Shown: positions 36,901 to 49,793 of the stretch, piece after piece | How the letters are laid out: every line of letters starts with the position of its first letter | Numbering within the stretch: the first letter of the stretch is position 1 | From: Ascidia mentula | Taxonomy: Eukaryota; Chordata; Ascidiacea; Phlebobranchia; Ascidiidae | Direction: 5' to 3' | NCBI GenBank assembly: GCA_947561715.1 | Contig: OX387204.1 | Span: forward strand, 15,319,001 to 15,383,000 | DNA: 64,000 bases | Made by a program: the position numbers and the translations under genes | Notes under the pieces: generated by a model | The model's input: only the letters and a program-made list of their open reading frames with translations | Database searches by the model: none | What the model was told of the DNA's origin: nothing

Positions 36901-39900
36901 ACTTTCACATGCGACGCGTTTTCCGAAGCTTTTCGCACGTTTTTTCCTAAAAAACTTTTTCGAAGCTGCCAAAAAAAATCACAAATGTCACCGCGGTCGC
37001 ATTTTCTTGGCATGAGAGCGTGTCCAAAGGTCGCATGAAAATTACAGCGCTATGCATGCAACGCTACATGTGTGGGCGTGAGAAATCAAACCGTAACATG
37101 GCAATGTTTCAGTGACCGCAACATAGCTTTACTGATGTTAGTGACTCTGGTCTGTCAATAATAAGACAACCTTTATGTTGTCCTACATCAGATGACGTAC
37201 AGCACTTTTTTTCTAGTTAACAACATAGCCTCAAAGCTGTAGTCATACTAAACTCTTATATTTCTTATACGATCTTTATAGCCACTCAACCCACATTCTT
37301 TATGGCACTGTACATTTCATAGGTTTATATGTCAACCTGCCAGTGACTTAAAGGTTTGCGTATTGATATTTTAATGTAACCCAAATGCGGTCTTTTCTCA
37401 ACGTATTTTACCTTTTTTCTTACACGTACCACCAAGCTAGTCGACAATTTGTTGCAACAACAATATAGACGAGCATATTGCAATGCTAACAGCGCCGTTT
37501 GGCCGATCGGTACACAAACAATTTAGAAACATTTCTAACCTTGATATCTGCATCAGCACCACAAACAACTCCCAGCATACAACCAACTCTATCATTCGAA
37601 CTTTGGTTTGGATTACTTGTAAATGGACTGATAGCTACGACATGAAGCTATAGAGTTCAAATACTTCATAATCTGACACATATTTGCAATGTCATGACGT
37701 CGACTGAACCGCCGTGCCAACGTTAATCATTGATGAGAACTGATTAACCCCCAAAACACCGATACTTTGACATCACTATAACAAAAGAGTTCAGCGCAAG
37801 ACATATGTCCATTAGTATGGACTAATTTTTACTCTTACATCTCATAGATTAGCAAGACCTTTAGTTTTACACAAGCCATATGCATTCACTGAAGCATTTG
37901 TGTGGATTTTGTAGGTCGCGCGCTTCCGAATATAGTTTCTATGTAGGTTTGTTGACTTGTAGGTCGAGCTTAAGATGAACGTGTCCTGGTTTGCTACAGC
38001 GTGCAATAAGTGCCTGGTTTAGCGAAAACGTTTCAAAGAGAAATTGAAGTTGCATAATTTGAAGGTATATGCAGCTTAACATTCCGCCGACCTGTGTTAC
38101 GTAATCAATGGGGGGGTTTCCAATAAACATTTCCAGTTTCCAAAAGTAAAAACACCGGAATATATGTCGATTTTGCGTTTAAACATCTTCGCATCTGAAA
38201 CTCGTGTAATCATATTCGTATTTGCGTATCACTACGATAGTGGTTTACAGTTTACAAAATGAACCGATTTACGCACAAGGAAGTCATGTAGTGCTGTTTC
38301 TGCTGCCAGGCATAGTAATTCATTAGAATTGCTTGATAAGTTTCAATAAACCTTTTCGAAACTTAAGTGCCAGAAGAGCAATTCCTATTAATAATGAAGT
38401 AATGCTTCACGCATTTACCACCAGCTGAGTCACAGAAACTATACACAAAGTAGCAAGGGCACTTTTCGGGAACATTGTTTGTATGTTTGTTGTAAATAAA
38501 AATGAAAACAAAACGAAATTTGCGACAGATGCTGCCTAACCCTTGAAACTAAGAACGAAATAACGGTTTTTTTTCATGGTTGCTACTTCAGTCAACTCTT
38601 AACCAGCGTAAATATATCCAAAAACTAGCAGCACAACAAGCCGCCACAGTACATAGTTATCTCCAACTATTTCTTCGGTTATAATCATTTAAAACCTATC
38701 AGCTGTACAGATGCCCTGTTTATGCGAAAGTATGCCACAAATTTCAATTATTCCACGTCCGAGACACACAATTTGAATAACACAGTGTTTAAAACATATT
38801 TCCCTTCACAAAAAAAACTGTTTGTCTGTGACTCTCCTCCGCTATCAGCACTGAGCGTTAAACTTGCCAATAACAAGGCCAACTTTGAAGATGCCTGCAG
38901 TACCGCAATATGTCCTGGTAATGACTTAGTAGTACCGAATCCTATTGTCTTTCAACTTGACTCGCCGGAGTACTTACTAGCCCTGCAGGCGTATAAGAGA
39001 TTTCGTTAATTCAAAAGATGAGTCAGATACGAAAAATGTAGTTTTAAAAAGTTTTCGAAAACATACTTTCGTTGATGTCCTGCTCAATTGGCTGAGAAAC
39101 AGTTGAAACATGATTTGGTAATGTTACTGCAAGCATATCTTCTCATTGCGAATGTTTTTTCAATGCATTTGTGAAATTGTTGCTAACATATTTTTGTCTT
39201 ACTTGGTTACCAAGGCAAAAACAAACGCAAAACCCGCACACCAACTTTAATCTAATTCGCACAAGCCTAACTCACCCAAACATCAACACCAACAGCAGTA
39301 TTCACGTTATCACCAGACACAGTTCAACGCAAAACGGCCACAAGCACCCTCTATATCCACTTGATATGCCTCGCAGCGGATTCAAGCTGTGCTGGTAGAA
39401 TTAAACCTCACAGTCAGCAAACAGATAACGCAATGGGAGAACCCTACATGGCTATTAGCTAAGTCGCACCAGACGACATTCTCAATAGCGTGTTTGCTTT
39501 TGCGACTTAATCAACTACGTTGGTTTGCATGTCTGTATCCCTGCAAAGAGCTTTGATGTGAGAAATTAACATCTTATACTGACGTTTCAAGAGAATTGAT
39601 ACTGCGTGTAAACAGTGCAAACAAAAGCGCTATCGGCGTTGAATGGTGCCACGGTCAAACAAAGCAGGCCATTTGTTGTGTAATAAGCTAATTTCTACCA
39701 TTCCAAAACTTTCTTTGTGTTGTAAATAAAAGGGATTTGCGCTGCAGCTGCATGGTGTCCATAATGAGGCTCTAAGAAATTATAGTTTTTATTATTGAGT
39801 ATTGATTGCATATAAGATTTGTTTAGCCCCGCGAAACTGTTGAAAATAAGTTCGTATTTCCTTACAGCAAAAAAATGTACTTATTATTATAATTTGCACG

Positions 39901-42128
39901 TTTAATTTTGTATATAGCTTGGTGTACAAAACACGTACGTTGTAGTCTGTTAACAACTTCTAGCGATCGTGGCCGATAAAAAAAAGTCGAAACATGTATC
40001 GCAATGCTTTAAAACGCTGCTTGGCATTGTGGGCATTATGGTAATGTCATTTGAAGTCATTTTAAATCTCAAATGCTTGAACAATCATTAAAAAATCAAT
40101 GGGGAGCACAAAATGTTTGGAACGTGCATGAATTGCTTAAATACATTTTGTTGAACCATATTGATAACAATCTACTTTTTTTGTACATTTGTACAATCTC
40201 ATATTATTATTTGTCATTTAGCCGACGCCACAGCGCCCCCGAGTGTCAATTATGATGTTTTCGCAATGCAGAACAGACGTGACTTGCTCCAATAACCACA
40301 TGTTCGTGCCAAATTTGATCCTTGGTAGATCAGAATTTCCCTTCTCGAGCCTTCAGCGAAAAATTAAGTCGATTTTTGGTGAGCAAGCAATCCAGTGAAC
40401 CCTTTTAAATGTTAAAGGTTCATATTTTCCTCTGCAATTTTGCAATTGATTTTTCTGTCATGGAGAATTTTTGAACCATCCAACGAGCGACCAAACCAGG
40501 AGTGAGCAAACTTCAACACACTGGTTAGAAATTAAGTAATTTATTTTTAATTATCGGTTAAAAGTTTCAACAGTAAAACAAAAATTTGCGCACTAAAATT
40601 AATCAAACAGTAATATGAACAGTCTTACTTGTCCACACTAATTTATATCATAATTTATGTCTATATTTGGAAGGCCATTAAAACAGACTTTTTCTGCATT
40701 AATATTTCATGTCGAACCTGTAGCCTACATTATTTTGAAGACAAAGCCTCTAATCCAGAAAAAAAACGTGGGTCCAATCAAGTCCAAAGTAAGTATCACA
40801 CAGATCGACACAAACTTGAAGATGATCCGATCAATGTTCATGACATATTATTTTCCTTTTGTTGGCATTTGCCCATGATCGGAGTTTCGCAGGTGGGAAT
40901 TCCCCACTTCTTCCTCTTGTATAATGGTTCACAAAGCAACCAGTGACGTGTGGGTGCAAATTATCTGGGTTTATCGTTGGCAATTCTAGTTCGGATATTT
41001 TTTGGAGGGTGGGGGGGAGCAGTTTGTTTTTAGCCATCCAATCAATTGGTGCTGAGTGTTATTAAAAATTTATGGAGAGAGCAGTAACACGCAGGTGTAT
41101 GCACAGAAAATTGATTCACAAGGTTTATTTTATATATTTTTGTATAATACGAATCTTTTCCGTGCTTAATTGCATAAAATTTAGTTGCTGGACAATCGCC
41201 AGTCCAGGAAAACTTACAATGGATTTTTTTTTCAGTAACTATCAGAAAGGGACCTTAAACCATGGTGATCGCTAATGTATTCTGCACAATCGACGCAAGC
41301 AGTGTTTTACAAACTTCATTTACCTATAATTATTTTAACCGTATGTCGCATGCACTATATCCCTGGCTGTATCACACGTTTCACATCAGTCAACCTTACC
41401 TCCTGCATAACTTTCAGCAACGGTTTGCTTACCATCGTCCACACTCGTCCAGGTAAACATACATTATATTTAAGGGGGGGCGAAGGGGATCGGACACGTT
41501 CGGGCGCCACACACACAGACACGTCACAAGCAAAGGGGGGAACCACCGAAACGGAAACACTAACGGAGGAAAGACGACAGGCGGGTATTGGTGAAAACAG
41601 GAACGACCGGCGGGTTCCCAATCTCTCGGCGCATTGAAAATACATTTGGTCCGTACTGCAAGGGGGGCGGGGGCGAGATTTCGGCTCCTCCGACTAGGAT
41701 TCGTACGCTGGGCAAGACGGGAACAAACTACGGGAATACGAGAACACAATTTCGCCAAACAAGCGCATGGGCAATGTCACTGGCATTGCACAATGGCAGG
41801 TAGCTCTTGCTTTCGGAAATATATCGACGCGTGTATTACTTAGAATAGGCTTCAGGGTAGTGACGAATCCGGTTTTAAATTATGCGATCCACATTAACCA
41901 ACTATCGGACGATGACAAAACAGACGGATAGTAACGTAAAAAGCGACAAAATTGGACGCCGCGGCGATCCCAGCTTGATAAAGTGGGTAGCTTGAGGCGA
42001 TTGCGCAATATTTGGTCTTAGCGATGGGAGATCCCCAAAACAAAATCCTAACGGTAGATATTTCTTCGGTGTGTAATTGTTCTTGCTTTCGGTTTTTGTG
42101 CGACGGCGCAATGACCGCCAGGGGGCGC
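33906..42128. other. 8.2-kb gene-poor interval
   Basis: No exon set or domain was recognised. The longest clean frames (38722-39009 and 34366-34743, plus strand) lack recognisable motifs. The stretch 35100-35290 carries a CACGTG-like site (aacacgtgac) and a full CRE (TGACGTCA at about 35249), and 36321-36330 has a TATATAAG. These could be promoter parts, but no transcript can be tied to them. Part of the right half may be the 3' UTR of the 14-3-3 gene ending at 42129. Confidence 0.5.
41440..41780. other. GC-rich, G-run-bearing patch in AT-rich surroundings
   Basis: Holds several runs of five to eight G on the plus strand and many CpG dinucleotides, unlike the flanks. All overlapping open frames are arginine-rich translations of the base composition and show no domain. 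It lies 350-690 bases downstream of the minus-strand 14-3-3 stop. Confidence 0.5.
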
Positions 42129-45100
42129 CTAGTCGTCGATCTTCTCCTGTTTCTCCTTTTGCTCTTCTTGCTCCTCTTGCTCCTCATCCTCCTGGCATTG
42201 TTGCTCTAATTCCGCTTGGTCTTCTTCAGCAGCTGACCAAAGCTAAAGAACAAAGTGTTGTTTTTTTTCGATTTTCCTAAATTACGTGTGGGAATCTCCC
42301 GACAGACAGTCTTATGGGCCACAAAAACTTTGTATCTGATTTTTTAACTTATTTTGATTTTCGTTTATTGGTATTCAAGCCATAACGCGGAAAGTTATGG
42401 CTTCGATGCGGAAAGAGGGTAACCCGAAATTAAGATGCCCGCTACCATAAAATGCGCCCTTGTGTTGTTTGTGCTTGGATATGAAATATTGATATATACA
42501 GTACGCACATGGATGGTTTGAAATGCAGTTAGAACTTTCTTTGGTTATTGCAGGCAGTACAATTTCATTTCAATCTTACTAACTGATGCAGATTCTTACC
42601 GTAAGGTTGTCGCGTAGCAACTGCATTATGAGGGAGCTGTCTTTGAAGCTGTTGGGGGAAAGTTTATCCATATCTGTGATTGCATCGTCAAATGCCTGTA
42701 AAGTTACAAAGAGTAATCAATTCGGATGTACATAGATTTTAAATTAAATACGGAATGAGGCGCAGGTCGAAACCCCTTGGATTCCAACTTCGTAAACTTT
42801 ATCACCAAAAAAGCGTTTTTTTCTGCATACAGGAACATATTACAATATATTCCAAAGCTGTTATCTTATATGAAAGCCAACAGATTTTAACATTGGACAT
42901 GTTTCCATAAACGTTGTCAAGAAAAAAATTGAAATCGTTGAGATCTTAGGAATAAGGCAGTGATTCCAAAAATCGTTCTGTAGAGATTTAGGAGTTTAGG
43001 ATAACGGATATAAGGCCAGTAAACCGATCCACAGGAAATCCTAACAAACCTTTCTGGCGATTTCACAAGCCATTTTTCGTTCGTCCAGGATCTCATAGTA
43101 AAACACAGAGAAGTTAAGAGCAAGTCCCAGTCGAATTGGATGCGGTGGAATCATTTCTGCTTTGCAGATTTCGTAGGCTTGGTTGTATGCTGCTTGCGCT
43201 TTCTCTCCGTGACCTATTCATAAAACAAAAAAATCATTAAATTAGGCTCAAAAATATACTATCAAAATACCGCTTGTCTGATGAAAAGTGACCGAAGAAT
43301 GTGAACCTTGTCATGGAAATGTGCACACAAACGCCACGCAACAATATTATAAAAACACTTGCTCTTCTCTGTTGATGAGACCGACTGAGTAAACGAGACT
43401 TATTTTCGCAGATCACTCCAATTTCAGTACGTATTTCGAGCAGAAACAAACGTTTCACATTGAAATGGGGGAATATACGCCATCATAAGTTGAGATTATA
43501 AAGCCATGTGCCAGGTCAAATACCAGACAATTCTTTACTCTGGTATAACGTTTCATTGCATGGGAGTTGTGACAAAGATCGATCACACTTTATCTGGCCC
43601 TGGTTTTGATTTTCTCTCAAAAACGCGGGTCTAATTATTTCAACATCGATCGAAGCGCATATTGCGTGATGACGTCATGTGTGTCTTGTTCGTCAAGGGG
43701 TGTAGGTCAGTGGATTGAGTCATCACATTTGATTATCACCGGGTGTTGGTAGTCCCCGTTGTAAAAAATTGTTTAGTTCATGTGGGTTTAGCTGGATTTG
43801 TGCTAGATTAATATTCTGTCGGCTCCCAAAAGGAAAATAGTGGCAAAAGACCTAAACTTATTGAACGTTCCAAGAGCAAGGGTAATAAAATGCAAACAAA
43901 ATATATATATTTTTCCCGAAACTTCGCATTTAAATTACAACATAAAAACCTTTTACTTTTCCGTTTTTATATTGAAACTGATGATGATCTTTAGCGAAAC
44001 ATGTTTTCTTCAAAAATAAAACTGCGTTTTGACATTTTGACACGTGCGACATGAGGTCATTTTATATTGTAATCCAAAAACAACACTAAGTATAACAGAG
44101 CGGCAAATTCGTCTGTACTTCGAAATCCAGTTTGTGAATGAATAAAAGTTTTTATGTAAAGAGAAACGGAAACTTTGTTGACCGTTTGATTTCTTTAATC
44201 TTGAACTTGGGTCATAAGTTATTTCGTTGCCATGTATTTTTAGCCGGCCCGAGGGCATGTGCCTTATTGGCCTATTGGTTAATCCGTTTCAAAACCGGCA
44301 TCAATTTTGCAAATACAAACGAAGACAGTGGGCCCGCAAGGGGTTGGACCTTTAACTCATGCCACAAAACGGGACAAACTCCGTCAGTTGGAATTAAAGT
44401 AGGAATATTTTATAGGAACACTCCGGTAGAAACAAGTGCACAGGGGAAACTTTACCTATTTTACACTCTTTGGATGCAACTTCGGCCACGTAGCGGTAAT
44501 AGTCTCCCTTCATTTTCATGTAGAAAGTGTTGCTCTCGAACTCCTCTGAATTTTCTTTCAGGAGATGATTGTCAATGAGATTCTGGACAGGAAAAACTGG
44601 TCATTAGACTTTGACGTTGGTTTAGTTAGCCGGAATTTAAAAGTAAATCCCCTCCGAGCGCAATTATTAACTACTCAATTATTAAGATCCAATATGACAA
44701 ATAGTTTCCTGCGCACAAATCTCGGACAAAAACTGCTTAAATCGTGCCCAGCAAAGGATCATCAGGTTAAATTTAACGGTCCTCGCAAAGTGTTAAATAC
44801 GTGCAGTGTAACTGCCAGAATCAACAAGCGTACTGCTGAAGTGCCCCTCAGCAATACCATTCAGTCATTCTTTCAAAGTCTCCCAATCTTGTCCAAAAGA
44901 CTTGAATAGTTGGTCATCACGTACCACCACTTCCGTACATATCCCACCAATCTCGCCGCTTATAGTGACAAGGTAATCCTTGGCCAGTTTTTTCCTTTGC
45001 TCGTCTGTCTCTTTCTGTTCCATGCTGGATATCACGCGCCACGACGATCGTCTTGACCCCACTACATTTTTGTAGGCCACAGAGAGAAGGTTTCGCTCCT

Positions 45101-48100
45101 GCGAAGTAAGACCCACATTAGGGCGATTATAACAAAATTTTACATTTTTATATTGATTTGTGTTTAAAAAGCTAAAAAATGTTCCAGGGTGCATATTTGG
45201 CATTAATGAACAACCAACTTGATTCTCAAGCTTAAAAAGTGCGTCTTTGCTGTTGAGGTTAACTTGTACGCATCATTCACCAAAAACGAAATTTAAGAGC
45301 AGGAAACGATTTAATTTGCCGAAAGCAGACGTCAAGTTACCACGAAAGCACATTTGCAACGCCTGGAAGCAAGTTGCTGTACAGCAGGCGCCGCGCCCGG
45401 TCTCTAGTTGACGTCATCGTGACAGTCAGTCACGTGACAAGCGCGGGAGGAAGCAAAAGCGTCCGGCACGTAAACGTTTCTTTTGTTACTCCACTTTCTG
45501 CTTCCGTGGATAGGTTGAACCGTTGCTGCCCATTAAAATCAGTTAGATTTGATCTTTTGAATACCTGGTGTTTGCATTACAGGTATTGTTACGTCACAAA
45601 CAAGATTTTGTCATCTTCTATTGTACTACTAGTTATACAAACATGTTTCAAATCTCTCTTTACTACGGCGTGAATGGTGAATGTTGGTATCATGGCTAAC
45701 CCTTTCGCATGGAAGCAGACGAAATGTGTGCCTTGACTAACAAGCGTGGCTAGACGCCGTTAGGGAAATTTCCGACGAAAATCCAGACATTGGGCGACCC
45801 TGCTGGTCAACGACCGCACACAAAGACAGCAGTCACATTTCACACTTCTTAGACTTTCGCGGTAAGAAAAGGGTCCACAGACATCATACAATCACACAAT
45901 AAGGCACCACATTAACACCTGGCCCGCAATCGAATTTCGAAACTTCACAAACACTTTTAGGATGCTGCATGTTGCCATTAACCAACTGTTTTCCAGCGTT
46001 GCTTTGCTTTGTTTCAGTGTTTGGTTTTGTTATTTTAATGCAACAATGCGGCTTTTCTAGCAAGCAGCATCAGTAGTAATTTGTTTTGCACACGTGTTGG
46101 GAAACTTTCATCAGTTGTTCTTTCCACATGAAATGTTATGTGTAATAGAACAAATACCGAGAACTTCTGGTTAATTTGAAAATTTGCATCGTATAAGTAG
46201 TACACCCACGCATATTGCAAGTGGACAACATAACAACGCAGAAGACCTCAGCGCTGTGTGAAATGCCGCAACATTTAAAGAAACCGGCTTGTTGGGAAAC
46301 ACGCAAACCATAACAGAGGAAACCAATTAAAAACACTGGCCGGTACATATAAGCACTTACTGCCGGGCAACATCCACAACAGCTCCGGATGTTATGTTCA
46401 ATGCGCCGAATGCTTCTATTGGTATAATGGTATTACTCACAGTGGTGCTGCCGGTACAGTGTATGCGACGTTTTGAATGTTTGCGCGTCTAAATCAACCA
46501 TGCACCAATGGGAAGCTGACGGTTTAACAATGCAGCGCGTCAAACAAGGAAAAGTTTTCCCCTGGTAGGACGGTAATAAATTATTCAGCGCCAGTGCAGC
46601 CTCCTCTTCGGCCCGAAAATTCCCACGGGACCTACAGATGTACATTTTAAACAAGCGATCAAGGTCAACCACCAAAGTGAACTTCAACCTCACCAGACAA
46701 GGTTTTAGCAGAAAAACGGTTTGGAAGGCCCCCAACCCTATTATGCAACAGTGTTTGTCTGAAGCAGTTAGCACAAAAAAAACTACAACGTTTTCTTCAA
46801 GCTTATTGGCTCTTTATTCCGTGCACATGCATAGATATCGTTACAGTGGACCTCAGCAAATTATCGACCGGCCTTCTATTTCACTTCGTTTCTAGACATC
46901 TGCCTACAACTGATTGCAATCAATACGTCCTGATTTTCGGCGGGAATAATTAGCGCAGGCTTTCCCAACGTCATCACGTGATCGTGGCGAACAATGGACG
47001 TTGTGACCCCCGGGATTGTGGGCAGCCTTGTGGTATATTTACTGCCCATGGCGTTGACCTCTACGTTTAGAACGTATTGAGACAAAGGAGTTGAATTGAT
47101 TTTCTCGCTATCATAAACCGTGAGAATAAGCGAACTTTCAGTTTCGTCAAGATATTATGTTCGACGGAGCGTGAAAACCCCGCGACATGTTTACTGCACT
47201 TGGCAAGTTAATATATAAACTTTCGATCGAAAACTCAATCAAAACTCGGCCACACCTGTTAAGGGCGTTGCAGAAAAAATTAGCATCAAACTTTAATTAC
47301 AAGACGTCCTTTGTAAATTTTATCGGAGTCAGAAACGTGCATGCACCAATTCCACACACGACATGGTCGCGAGTGTCTTTTTTATTGTGGTTAATAACAG
47401 CATATGTTAAGCGTCCCTATCATAGCGCATGCAACAAAGTGCATCACACGAAAGATGACTGGTTGTATGATACAATTGATCTCCATTACTGTGTGTTCTT
47501 ATCATACAGTTCGGTACAGAAATAAGCGTTTTGTAGGTATAAAGTTGTTCAAACCCCCCAAAACTTGTGTTCAAGCATTGCTTTTCGCCAAACAATAAGC
47601 CGCAGGACGCTCAAAAGTTTTAAGGCCCAAAAATGGTAGATTAAGGAGCACGTCCCCGCGGGCCGCGCAAAACCGGTAATCAACGCGACAAGCCAGAGAG
47701 GCCACTGATCAGGCAATTTGCGCCCACCCGCTCACGTACCTTTTCACGTTGGGCGGATAAGCGAGCGCTTACGTCACGTGACCCGTTACGCCTCGGCGCC
47801 CTTTCACGCGAGCAGTTTCCGTTACGTCACAACCTAGCCTTCGATCGCGATGTATGAGCAGACAGCCGGCGTTCGGTGCTTGCGTTGTGACAAGTAGGAA
47901 GAAGTGCGTACTAAGGTGCACCTCAGGCGAATATACTGTATTTGTACTTCTACAGAAACCAAAACTGTGTTTTCTACTGTGTTTGTCCAACCAACAAAGC
48001 TAAAAATTTAGTTCTCTCAAAATACTCAACAGCTGCTTTCCCGAACTCTAACGCAAAATTAGTTGTGACCTTAGCAAAGTTTTTATGATTTCATAAACCG

Positions 48101-48966
48101 TACCACATATTTTCTAACATAGACCACATATTTTTTACACACATTAGGAAACTCAATACATTTAAGTGGTATCGGTCGTGTATTTTTCGCTTGACAGCTC
48201 GTTTTGGTTTATCAACAAAAGCTCAACAACAGACGTTCGATCACATTCAAAATCACCAAACAACACAAACAGGCCGAATACGCATGAACCTGCATTTATA
48301 GTATCCTAAAAATTACGGTAAGTCTGGATTCAGTCAGTACATAGACTTAAAATAAGCACTCACATCTGGTGAGAGAGGGATACCCAGTTGTGCCGCACTC
48401 CTCATCACTTCCACCATGTCGTCGTAGCGTTCCGACTGCTCTGAAAGCTTGGCCCTTGCAACCAAATTGTCGTGGGTCTCTTGAAGTTCTGAAAAATCGG
48501 TCCGTGCTTGACTATAATTCCAAGAATAATATGCACACTGTTTGCATTGCAAAATTGTGCCCGGTTCAAATTTAGTAATTTGTACAGAAGGCTCCATGCA
48601 TATTTAAAATAAGTTTGACTTTGACCGTTTTGGTAAAATTACGGTAATCCATGTTGTAACTGTGGGAATTAAAGTGGTGCTATTAGTGCGACCATTGAAA
48701 CTGTTTTCATTCATTTCAACAAATTTATCAGAGCCAAAGTGGATTGGCAAATTTTACAGTTACATTTCCCTAATGCGAAAAACAACTCAACAGCAAAAGT
48801 ATTATGCCTTTTACTACTAATAAACATCACTTTTACAAACTACATCTTTTTACTCAGGTCTACATTGTTGAGAAACAAAAAGTAGAATTGAAACAAGAAA
48901 ACCCCCAATTGGACAACGACGACTAAACAGTCGAAATCGTTGAAACGGTCTCTTACCTGCTGCCAT
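42129..48966 (-). CDS. 14-3-3 protein with acidic Glu/Gln/Lys-rich C-terminal tail
   Basis: 14-3-3 dimers bind phosphoserine/threonine peptides on many signalling partners. Exons: 48957-48966, 48364-48488, 44925-45098, 44456-44582, 43050-43213, 42600-42695, 42129-42242; 810 bases, 269 residues. Family hallmarks are present: [13 protein letters not shown] with the binding Lys, [24 protein letters not shown] with the binding Arg-Tyr, [17 protein letters not shown], and [11 protein letters not shown]. The first coding exon has only ten bases (MAA+G). The C-terminal tail after LTLW is 37 residues of mostly E, Q and K ending KIDD, longer than usual. The helix just before, [11 protein letters not shown], departs from the near-universal [10 protein letters not shown]. 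Intron 2 (45099-48363) is long and holds two GTCACGTGAC sites. The paralogue at 51572 is divergently transcribed. Confidence 0.95.
45429..45438. promoter_or_regulatory. GTCACGTGAC palindrome (E-box/CLEAR type), next to a CRE
   Basis: A perfect ten-base palindrome fitting the bHLH-ZIP site bound by USF/TFE3/MITF-class factors. A TGACGTCA (CRE) lies about 20 bases upstream, in a GC-rich patch (45385-45465) within intron 2 of the minus-strand 14-3-3 gene, 290 bases before its third exon. Confidence 0.5.
47773..47782. promoter_or_regulatory. GTCACGTGAC palindrome (E-box/CLEAR type), in CpG-rich patch
   Basis: Second identical site, overlapping TTACGTCA, with GTTACGTCAC about 40 bases further on. 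The surrounding 47645-47860 is CpG-rich. It could be an internal promoter of the minus-strand 14-3-3 gene, in which case the first two coding exons would be skipped; this is inference only. Confidence 0.45.
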
Positions 48967-49783
48967 GTTGATTCAGTTACAAAGTAACACAACTTAGTGT
49001 GGTGCTAGAAGAAATGCCGAGTTTCAGAAACAAAAGGACGCAAAAATTGCCTAATTTAACAACAAGTTTGACCTGCAAGACAGGAGAACAGGGTTTTGAG
49101 GAAACAGGCTAGGCTGTTTTATTGAGTACAGCCTTTAAGTTGAGTTGGTGTGCCTTTTAGAAAATGACCTACCGATAGCTTTCAATAGTCTTATACCTCG
49201 CCCACTGCCTTTAATCGCTATTCTTTCAACGCGGAAGAATCACTGCTGTTGACTCAAATGACAGAAGTCACGTTTTCGGCGAAAAAATTACTTTCTAATT
49301 TCTTAACTTCTAGTGCACAGGAAAAAGGAGACGTCGCCGAACATAACGGTTACGACACTTTCACTCATGATAGAACTACTCTTTATATTTATGGCCGGCT
49401 ATATCCCCTACTGACTCTCTTGACGTTACTTAAAAAACAAGAAATATTTGTCTTGTTGGTTTTTCGCCACAACACGAAAACCAGGATCTTTACAAAACTA
49501 CGCTGGTCTCCAAACTTCGTAGCGCCCCTTTTTAGCCTCTTCTGCGACTGTTTTTTCTGTACGTTTCTACACTTTCAATGTGATGGACCTCTCAAAAATC
49601 GCTGCCTTGAGGAACAACAGAAAAAAAGTCAGGCGTGGCTGCTGAGATGCCCTCAAGCAGTCGATGCACAACGTGTAGCGCCAGCGAATGCGAGAACACC
49701 ATCGAGCGCACTGAAAATCGACCAGCCGGGCGTAATTGTGCTCGTTTAGGAAACTCGGCCTTTTTCCTCCTTCGCCGCCGCGA

Positions 49784-49793
49784 GTCACGTGAC
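49784..49793. promoter_or_regulatory. GTCACGTGAC palindrome (E-box/CLEAR type)
   Basis: Third identical site, 0.8 kb upstream of the minus-strand 14-3-3 start and 1.8 kb upstream of the plus-strand one, beside a CCGCCGCG stretch. The position is consistent with a shared upstream element. Confidence 0.45.

Noticed and set aside
38722-39009. 95-codon plus-strand frame in the gene-poor interval
   Set aside because: Protein-like composition, but no recognisable family and no exon neighbours; too weak to call.
41275-41637. Overlapping Arg-rich frames on both strands
   Set aside because: Caused by the GC-rich patch; both strands are open at once and neither shows a motif.
49249-49749. 166-codon plus-strand frame between the 14-3-3 genes
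   Set aside because: No domain, no splice context, and composition typical of chance frames; it lies in the 5' flank of two known genes.
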